A stretch of 64,000 nucleotides of DNA from Enterobacter cloacae complex sp. R_G8 (lineage in GTDB: Bacteria; Pseudomonadota; Gammaproteobacteria; Enterobacterales; Enterobacteriaceae): assembly GCF_024599795.1 (NCBI RefSeq), contig NZ_CP102246.1, positions 930,001 to 994,000 of the forward strand. Direction: 5' to 3'. Shown here piece by piece: positions 58,314 through 64,000 of the stretch. Positions within the stretch are counted from its first letter, which is position 1, and each line of letters begins with the position of its first letter. Below the pieces are notes generated by a model. That model did not search any database. It was not told the DNA's origin and saw nothing but the letters and a program-made list of their open reading frames with translations. Position numbers and translations under genes: made by a program.

Positions 58314-60491
58314 ATGAGCGCAATTTCCCTGATCCAGCCGGATCGTGACCTTTTCTCGTGGCCCCAGTACTGGGCGGCCTGCTTTGGACCGGCGCCGTTC
58401 CTGCCGATGTCCCGGGAAGAGATGGACCAACTGGGCTGGGATAGCTGCGATATCATTCTGGTCACGGGCGATGCCTACGTTGACCACCCGAGCTTCGGTA
58501 TGGCCATCTGTGGCCGTATGCTTGAAGCGCAGGGCTTCCGTGTGGGGATCATCTCCCAGCCGGACTGGAACAGCAAAGACGACTTTATGCGTCTGGGTAA
58601 ACCGAACCTGTTCTTCGGCGTAACCGCCGGCAACATGGATTCGATGATCAACCGCTATACCGCCGATCGCAAGCTGCGCCATGACGACGCCTATACCCCG
58701 GATAACGTGGCGGGCAAACGTCCGGACCGCGCCACGCTGGTCTACACCCAACGCTGCAAAGAAGCCTGGAAAGACGTGCCGGTGATCCTGGGCGGCATTG
58801 AGGCGAGCCTGCGCCGTACCGCGCACTACGATTACTGGTCTGATACCGTGCGCCGCTCGGTGCTGGTTGATTCCAAAGCCGATATGCTGATTTACGGTAA
58901 CGGCGAGCGTCCGCTGGTGGAAGTGGCGCACCGTCTGTCGCAGGGCGAGCCGGTGAGCAGTATCCGCGACGTGCGTAATACCGCCATCATGGTGAAAGAG
59001 GCGCTGCCGGGCTGGCGCGGGGTGGATTCCCGTATCATTGATATGCCTGGCAAAATCGATCCTATCCCGCACCCGTATGGCGAAGATCTGCCGTGCGCCG
59101 ATAACAAGCCGGTAGAGCCAAAAAAAGCGGAAGCGAAGGCTATCGTCGTGCAGCCGCCGCGCCCGAAACCGTGGGAAAAGACCTATGTGCTGCTGCCGTC
59201 CTACGAGAAGGTAAAAGCCGACAGGGTGCTTTACGCCCATGCGTCGCGTATTCTGCACCATGAAACCAACCCCGGCTGTGCGCGTGCGTTGATGCAGAAG
59301 CACGGCGAGCGTTTTATCTGGATCAACCCGCCGGCGATCCCGCTCTCCACCGAAGAGATGGACAGCGTCTTTGCACTGCCGTACAAACGCGTGCCGCACC
59401 CGGCGTACGGCAACGCCCGTATCCCGGCGTATGAGATGATCCGCTTCTCGATCAACATCATGCGCGGCTGCTTCGGCGGCTGCTCCTTCTGCTCCATTAC
59501 CGAGCACGAGGGGCGCATTATTCAGAGTCGCTCTGAAGATTCGATCATCAACGAGATCGAGGCCATTCGTGATTCCGTGCCTGGCTTTACCGGCGTGATT
59601 TCCGACCTCGGTGGCCCGACCGCCAACATGTACATGCTGCGCTGTAAATCGCCGCGCGCGGAGCAAACCTGTCGTCGTCTCTCCTGTGTCTATCCAAGCA
59701 TTTGCGAGCATATGGACACCGACCATGAGCCGACGATCAACCTCTATCGCCGCGCGCGTGACCTGAAGGGCATCAAAAAAATCCTGATTGCCTCCGGGGT
59801 ACGTTACGACATCGCCGTGGAAGATCCGCGCTACATCAAAGAGCTGGCGACGCACCACGTCGGCGGGTATCTGAAGATTGCGCCGGAGCACACCGAAGAA
59901 GGTCCGCTGTCGAAAATGATGAAGCCGGGCATGGGCAGCTACGATCGCTTTAAACAGTTGTTCGATACCTACTCGAAGCAGGCCGGGAAAGAGCAGTACC
60001 TGATCCCTTACTTCATCTCTGCCCACCCGGGTACGCGCGATGAAGACATGGTGAATCTGGCGCTGTGGCTGAAGCAGCGTCGCTTCCGTCTGGATCAGGT
60101 GCAGAACTTCTATCCGTCACCGCTCGCCAACTCCACAACCATGTACTACACCGGCAAAAACCCGCTGAGTAAGATTGGTTACAAGAGTGAAGACGTGGTG
60201 GTGCCGAAAGGGGACAAACAGCGTCGTCTGCACAAAGCGTTGCTGCGTTACCACGATCCGAAAAACTGGCCGCTGATCCGTCAGGCGCTGGAAGAGATGG
60301 GGAAAAAACACCTGATTGGCTCGCGTCGCGACTGCCTGGTACCGGCCCCGACGCTGGATGAGATGCGTGAAGCGCGTCGCCAGAACCGCCATACGCGCCC
60401 GGCGCTGACCAAGCACACGCCGATTGTGCATCAGCGTTCGAACGGTGGGACTACGGGGGCGAACAAAGCGGGAAAACGTAAGATCGGATAA
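58314..60491 (+). CDS. ygiQ: Radical SAM protein YgiQ (UPF0313)
   Basis: YgiQ is a 725-residue radical SAM protein of unknown reaction. The 4Fe-4S cluster motif CFGGCSFC sits in [18 protein letters not shown] (about residues 383-400), within a B12-binding-like N-terminal part and a TIM-barrel core. The extreme C-terminus is basic (NKAGKRKIG). The frame is intact here, whereas in K-12 the gene is annotated as disrupted. A REP-like element split by an insertion sequence begins just after its stop. Confidence 0.94.
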   Translation: MSAISLIQPDRDLFSWPQYWAACFGPAPFLPMSREEMDQLGWDSCDIILVTGDAYVDHPSFGMAICGRMLEAQGFRVGIISQPDWNSKDDFMRLGKPNLFFGVTAGNMDSMINRYTADRKLRHDDAYTPDNVAGKRPDRATLVYTQRCKEAWKDVPVILGGIEASLRRTAHYDYWSDTVRRSVLVDSKADMLIYGNGERPLVEVAHRLSQGEPVSSIRDVRNTAIMVKEALPGWRGVDSRIIDMPGKIDPIPHPYGEDLPCADNKPVEPKKAEAKAIVVQPPRPKPWEKTYVLLPSYEKVKADRVLYAHASRILHHETNPGCARALMQKHGERFIWINPPAIPLSTEEMDSVFALPYKRVPHPAYGNARIPAYEMIRFSINIMRGCFGGCSFCSITEHEGRIIQSRSEDSIINEIEAIRDSVPGFTGVISDLGGPTANMYMLRCKSPRAEQTCRRLSCVYPSICEHMDTDHEPTINLYRRARDLKGIKKILIASGVRYDIAVEDPRYIKELATHHVGGYLKIAPEHTEEGPLSKMMKPGMGSYDRFKQLFDTYSKQAGKEQYLIPYFISAHPGTRDEDMVNLALWLKQRRFRLDQVQNFYPSPLANSTTMYYTGKNPLSKIGYKSEDVVVPKGDKQRRLHKALLRYHDPKNWPLIRQALEEMGKKHLIGSRRDCLVPAPTLDEMREARRQNRHTRPALTKHTPIVHQRSNGGTTGANKAGKRKIG

Positions 60492-60498
60492 CGATGAT

Positions 60499-60515
60499 GC
60501 CCTCTCCCCTTCGGG
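60499..60515. repeat. REP-like element, copy 5, left part (split by IS)
   Basis: GCCCTCTCCCCTTCGGG is the left arm and loop of a REP-like hairpin. Joined to the sequence after 61804 it restores CCCTCTCC-CCTTCGG-GGAGAGGG plus the GCAGGGTGAGGGG tail seen in the other copies. Confidence 0.8.
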
Positions 60516-61800
60516 TGTACGGTCCGGGGACATAGTGAACACTTGTTCGGGGACATGGTAGACACTTACAACTAAGGCATAAGAACCCGTTTATGGAGTC
60601 GCTTATGCCCTGGGATGCGAGAGATACCATGTCATTACGTACCGAGTTTGTTTTGTTCGCCTCGCAGGACGGGGCGAACATCCGTTCCCTCTGCCGTCGC
60701 TTCGGCATTTCACCTGCCACCGGCTACAAGTGGCTTCGTCGCTGGATGGAGGAAGGTTCCTCCGGCCTTCAGGACCGCCCGCGCATACCGCACCATTCCC
60801 CGAACCGCTCATCTGACGACATCACTGCCCTGCTGCGTATGGCCCATGACCGCCATGAACGCTGGGGCGCACGCAAGATAAAGCGCTGGCTGGAAGACCA
60901 GGGGCACCGTATGCCCGCCTTCAGCACCGTTCATAACCTGATGGCCCGTCACGGCCTGCTGCCGGGCACTTCACCGGGCATTCCCGCCACGGGACGGTTC
61001 GAACATGACGCGCCGAACCGGCTCTGGCAGATGGATTTTAAGGGCCACTTTCCCTTTGGCGGTGGCCGCTGCCATCCGCTCACCCTGCTGGATGACCACT
61101 CCCGTTTTTCCCTGTGCCTGGCGCACTGTAGCGATGAACGGCGTGAGACCGTGCAGCAACAACTGGTCAGCGTGTTTGAACGCTAGGGCCTGCCGGACAG
61201 GATGACGATGGACAACGGCGCCCCGTGGGGAGACACCACCGGCACCTGGACGGCGCTCGAGCTGTGGCTGATGCGCCATGGTATCCGGGTGGGACACTCC
61301 CGGCCGTATCATCCGCAGACGCAGGGCAAGCTGGAGCGTTTTCACCGCAGCCTGAAGACGGAGGTGCTGCAGGGTAAATGGTTCGCGAGTGAGGGCGAAC
61401 TGCAGCGCGCCTTCGACCACTGGCGGACGGTCTATAACCTTGAACGCCCGCATGAGGCGCTGGATATGGCGGTACCGGGCTCGCGGTATCAGCCGTCATC
61501 GCGACGGTACAGCGGCAACACAACGCCCCCGGAATACGACGAGGGCGTGATGGTCAGGAAAGTGGATATCAGCGGAAAGCTGAGCGTGAAAGGGGTAAGT
61601 CTGAGCGCAGGCAAGGCGTTCAGGGGAGAACGGGTCGGGCTGAAGGAGATGCAGGAAGACGGCCGCTACGAGGTGTGGTGGTACAGCACAAAAGTGGGGG
61701 TGATCGACCTGAAGAAAAAGTCGATCACCATGGGTAAAGGATGTTAAAAAGTGTTCACCATGTCCCCGAACACCTGTCTACCATGTCCCCGGACCGTACA
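60516..61800 (+). mobile_element. IS481-family insertion sequence
   Basis: The element is 1285 bp with 18-bp perfect terminal inverted repeats TGTACGGTCCGGGGACAT (60516-60533 and the complement at 61783-61800), starting TGT as expected for IS481. It is flanked by the 4-bp direct repeat CGGG (60512-60515 and 61801-61804), read as target-site duplication. Both ends hold two copies of CGGGGACAT exactly 23 bp apart (60525 and 60548; complement at 61760 and 61783), probably transposase binding sites. It carries one transposase gene. I do not assign an IS name. Confidence 0.9.
60593..61747 (+). pseudogene. IS481-family transposase interrupted by an in-frame amber codon
   Basis: Two open segments of 197 and 181 residues lie in the same reading frame, separated only by TAG at 61184-61186 and a few codons. 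Joined, they make one 384-residue transposase with an N-terminal helix-turn-helix (SLCRRFGISPATGYKWLRRW). The DDE catalytic residues are D148 (MDFKG), D207 (MDNGAPWGD) and E248 (KLERFHRSL). The stop falls at codon 198, between the first and second catalytic residues, so neither half can be active alone. The context FER-stop-GLPDR suggests a tyrosine codon (TAC or TAT) mutated to TAG. A suppressor tRNA could restore the protein; otherwise it is dead. Confidence 0.88.
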
Positions 61801-61821
61801 CGGGGAGAGGGCAGGGTGAGG
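61801..61821. repeat. REP-like element, copy 5, right part
   Basis: CGGGGAGAGGGCAGGGTGAGG completes the hairpin and tail of the repeat that the insertion sequence entered. Its first four bases repeat the target-site duplication. Confidence 0.8.
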
Positions 61822-61824
61822 GGA

Positions 61825-62652
61825 TTAACCGCCAAACTGATCCGGATCGGGCCCTAAACGCTTGCCCTGATCCAGTTTTGCAATCTCGCCCAGCTCATCT
61901 TTATCCAGGCGGAAATCCCAGACGTCGAAGTTCTCGGCGATGCGCGATGGCGTGACCGATTTCGGGATCACCACCAGGCCGTTGTCCAGATGCCAGCGAA
62001 TGACAATCTGCGCCGGGGTTTTGCCATATTTATCCGCCAGATCGCGAATAATTTTCTGGTCGAATACCCCTTCACCGCCCTGAGCCAGCGGGCTCCAGGA
62101 CTCGGTCTGGATTTTGTGCGTGGCGTTCCAGGCGTGAAGCTGACGCTGCTGCATTAGCGGGTGCAGCTCAATCTGGTTAATGACCGGCGCAACGCCCGTC
62201 TCGTCAATCAGGCGCTGCAGGTGATGAACCTGGAAGTTACAGACGCCGACGCTTTTCACCAGCCCCTCCTTCTGCAGTTCAATCATCCCTTTCCAGGCAT
62301 CAACATAATGGTCGATAGCCGGAACCGGCCAGTGCATCAGATACAGATCGACGAAATCGAGCTGGAGTTTCTCCAGGCTCTCCTGCAGCGCTTCACGCGG
62401 GCGCTTTTGGTCGTCGTTCCACAGTTTGGTGGTGATAAAAAGGTCGTCGCGGGGCATACCGGCGCTGGCCAGTGCTTTCCCCACGCCGTCCTCGTTTTTG
62501 TAGGCGGCGGCGGTATCAATGGACCGATAGCCGACTTCCAGTGCTTTATGAATGGCGGAGACGACCTCGTCGTTACCGGCTTTCCATACACCTAGCCCCA
62601 ACTGGGGCATCACGTTGCCGTCCTGCAGCTTGATTACGGTTTGGTTTGCCAT
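61825..62652 (-). CDS. dkgA: 2,5-diketo-D-gluconate reductase A / methylglyoxal reductase DkgA
   Basis: DkgA (YqhE) is an NADPH-dependent aldo-keto reductase acting on 2,5-diketogluconate and methylglyoxal. From MANQTVIKLQDGN the 275 residues equal E. coli. The catalytic set is visible: D and Y in DTAAAYKNE, K in TTKLW, H in LYLMHWP. The cofactor motif is IPKSVTPSRIAEN. GAAGGAGG precedes the ATG, so the longer in-frame reading is rejected. It is downstream of yqhD in the same operon. Confidence 0.96.
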   Translation of the reverse strand: MANQTVIKLQDGNVMPQLGLGVWKAGNDEVVSAIHKALEVGYRSIDTAAAYKNEDGVGKALASAGMPRDDLFITTKLWNDDQKRPREALQESLEKLQLDFVDLYLMHWPVPAIDHYVDAWKGMIELQKEGLVKSVGVCNFQVHHLQRLIDETGVAPVINQIELHPLMQQRQLHAWNATHKIQTESWSPLAQGGEGVFDQKIIRDLADKYGKTPAQIVIRWHLDNGLVVIPKSVTPSRIAENFDVWDFRLDKDELGEIAKLDQGKRLGPDPDQFGG

Positions 62653-62671
62653 TTTTCCTCCTTCAGGTGCG

Positions 62672-62698
62672 CATCGCCGGAGGGGGACTCCGGCGATG
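62672..62698 (-). other. Intercistronic hairpin between yqhD and dkgA
   Basis: A perfect 11-bp stem (CATCGCCGGAG / CTCCGGCGATG) with a 5-nt loop lies just before the dkgA ribosome-binding site. It has no T-tract. It may stabilise or separate the two messages. Confidence 0.5.
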
Positions 62699-62757
62699 GG
62701 GTGTGCATTAAGTCTGGACGAAATGTCAAAAAACGAAAGGCAGGATGCCAAAAACGC

Positions 62758-63921
62758 TTAGCGCGCCGCCTCGTAGATACGACGGCTGACGTCCAGCGTA
62801 ATGTCGCCGTGTTCGCCCAGCTGAGTCATACCGTGTTCTTCCAGTTTAGCCAGCAGGGCAGGGATAGAGCTGCCATCCAGACCATAGCCGGACAGACGCG
62901 TCGGCACGCCCAGGCCTTCAAAGAAGTTGCGGGTCGCTTCGATTGCCGCATCGATACGCGCGTCGTCAGAACCTTCGGTGATGTTCCAGACACGTTCCGC
63001 GTACTGCAGCAGTTTGGCGCGTTTGGTATCACGTTTTTCGTTCCACAGGGCCGGCAGAACCACCGCCAGCGTCTGGGCGTGATCCAGCCCGTGCATCGCC
63101 GTCAGTTCATGGCCCAGCATGTGGGTTGCCCAGTCCTGCGGCACGCCTGCGCCAATCAGTCCGTTCAGCGCCTGCGTTGCAGCCCACATCACGTTGGCAC
63201 GTACGTCGTAGTTTTCCGGCTCTTTCAGCGCTTTCGGACCGTCTTCGACAAGCGTCAGCAGAATACCTTCCGCGAAGCGGTCCTGGATTTTGGCATCCAC
63301 CGGGTAAGTCACGTACTGCTCAACGGTGTGAACAAAGGCGTCGACCACGCCGTTCGCGACCTGACGCGCGGGCAGGGTGTAGGTGTACACCGGATCGAGG
63401 ATCGCGAATACCGGCTGAACGTGCTCGTTCATAAAGGCCTGTTTGTCTCCGGTGGTTTTACGGGAGATCACCGCGCCTTTGTTGGATTCAGAACCGGTGG
63501 CTGGCAGGGTCAGCACGGAGCCCATCGGGATCGCGCTTTTAATGTCGCTGCCGCGGGTTTCCAGGATATGCCAGGGGTCGATACCGTCGGCGTAGTGTGC
63601 TGCCGCGGCGATGAACTTCGTGCCGTCCAGCACGGAACCCCCGCCGACAGCCAGCAGGAAGGTGATGTTTTCTTCGCGGGCGATTTTCACCGCGTTCATC
63701 AGCGTTTCATAAGACGGGTTTGGCTCGATACCGCCAAACTCGCGCACGTCCAGCCCTTCCAGTGCGCTGTAAACCTGATCCAGCACGCCGGTTTTTTTCA
63801 CGCTGCCGCCACCGTAGGTGATCAGCACGCGGGCGTCAGCGGGGATCTGTGCACGCAGATCGGCGATAGCGCCTTTACCAAACAGGATGCGGGTTGGGGT
63901 GTGGAGATTAAAATTATTCAT
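62758..63921 (-). CDS. yqhD: NADPH-dependent alcohol/aldehyde reductase YqhD
   Basis: YqhD is a group III metal-dependent alcohol dehydrogenase that detoxifies short-chain and lipid-peroxidation aldehydes. The 387-residue protein has the nucleotide loop GGGSVLDGTKFIAA. The metal ligands lie in GVVDAFVHTVEQY and in HMLGHELTAMHGLDHAQ. In E. coli yqhD-dkgA is activated by YqhC, encoded divergently; that gene would lie beyond the window edge. The remaining 79 bases to the end show no gene. Confidence 0.97.
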   Translation of the reverse strand: MNNFNLHTPTRILFGKGAIADLRAQIPADARVLITYGGGSVKKTGVLDQVYSALEGLDVREFGGIEPNPSYETLMNAVKIAREENITFLLAVGGGSVLDGTKFIAAAAHYADGIDPWHILETRGSDIKSAIPMGSVLTLPATGSESNKGAVISRKTTGDKQAFMNEHVQPVFAILDPVYTYTLPARQVANGVVDAFVHTVEQYVTYPVDAKIQDRFAEGILLTLVEDGPKALKEPENYDVRANVMWAATQALNGLIGAGVPQDWATHMLGHELTAMHGLDHAQTLAVVLPALWNEKRDTKRAKLLQYAERVWNITEGSDDARIDAAIEATRNFFEGLGVPTRLSGYGLDGSSIPALLAKLEEHGMTQLGEHGDITLDVSRRIYEAAR

Positions 63922-64000
63922 GGCTCGTTCCCTATCGTGGGTGAAAAATCGTGGCGGCGCGGATGGCTACCTGATGCTGCACATTGTGGCTGCCCGGGGA

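Noticed and set aside
58173..60026. 617-aa open frame on the minus strand over ygiQ
   Set aside because: It is the antisense of the well-supported radical SAM gene, is rich in His/Arg as expected for a shadow frame of GC-rich DNA, and matches no family I know.
60593..61747. Two separate transposase genes (as in IS3 OrfA/OrfB)
   Set aside because: Both parts are in the same frame and divided only by one TAG. The DDE residues are spread over both parts, and IS481 elements carry a single transposase gene, so one interrupted gene is the better reading.

Overview
The window reads as chromosomal DNA of an Enterobacteriaceae member. Protein lengths and residues match Escherichia coli K-12 orthologues closely, and gene order follows the E. 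coli dnaG-rpsU-tsaD ... plsY-folB-uppP-cca ... glnE-hldE ... tolC ... parE ... parC-plsC-ftsP ... ygiQ ... dkgA-yqhD stretch. The accessory genes and the REP-like repeats suggest Enterobacter (E. cloacae complex) or a close relative. The genus is an inference; no rRNA is present to settle it.

Layout. 1-2914: the 3'-truncated primase dnaG, rpsU and the divergent tsaD. 3207-5219: an exported S8-type peptidase homologue with a C-terminal chitin-binding-like module. 5255-10740: a complete urease operon, ureDABCE-ureJ-ureFG, read leftward. 10889-13980: an exported esterase divergent from a two-cysteine OhrR-type regulator, then an MFS transporter. These accessory blocks fill the tsaD-plsY interval that holds the ttd genes in E. 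coli. 14072-24286: core genes plsY, folB, uppP, cca, ygiM, ygiF, glnE, hldE and ubiK. 24409-25317: FMN riboswitch and ribB. 25363-30239: a chaperone-usher fimbrial operon of the YgiL type. 30440-40382: zupT, ygiD, the tolC-ygiB-ygiC unit with a mar-box-like site, nudF-yqiB-cpdA-yqiA-parE. 40442-47640: an iron-siderophore uptake island with a TonB receptor divergent from a five-gene ABC operon that ends in an unusual RpiR/SIS regulator. 47707-60491: kbp, ygiN, mdaB, qseBC, ygiW, parC, plsC, ftsP, a TrkG-type potassium transporter and ygiQ. 60516-61800: an IS481-family element whose transposase carries an in-frame amber codon and whose insertion split a REP-like hairpin. 61825-63921: yqhD-dkgA.

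How the parts work together. The urease operon encodes structural subunits, all four accessory proteins and a nickel permease, so it looks self-sufficient for making active enzyme. The siderophore island encodes outer-membrane, periplasmic, inner-membrane and ATPase components, with Fur-box-like sequence between the two transcription units. The esterase/OhrR pair suggests a redox-controlled periplasmic hydrolase. TolC, QseBC and YgiW are envelope and stress functions typical of the backbone. Most convergent gene ends carry strong hairpins or REP-like repeats. No tRNA, rRNA or CRISPR array was seen. The best candidates for something new are the S8/CBM protein, the OhrR-esterase pair, and the siderophore operon with an RpiR regulator that has lost its sugar-phosphate motif.
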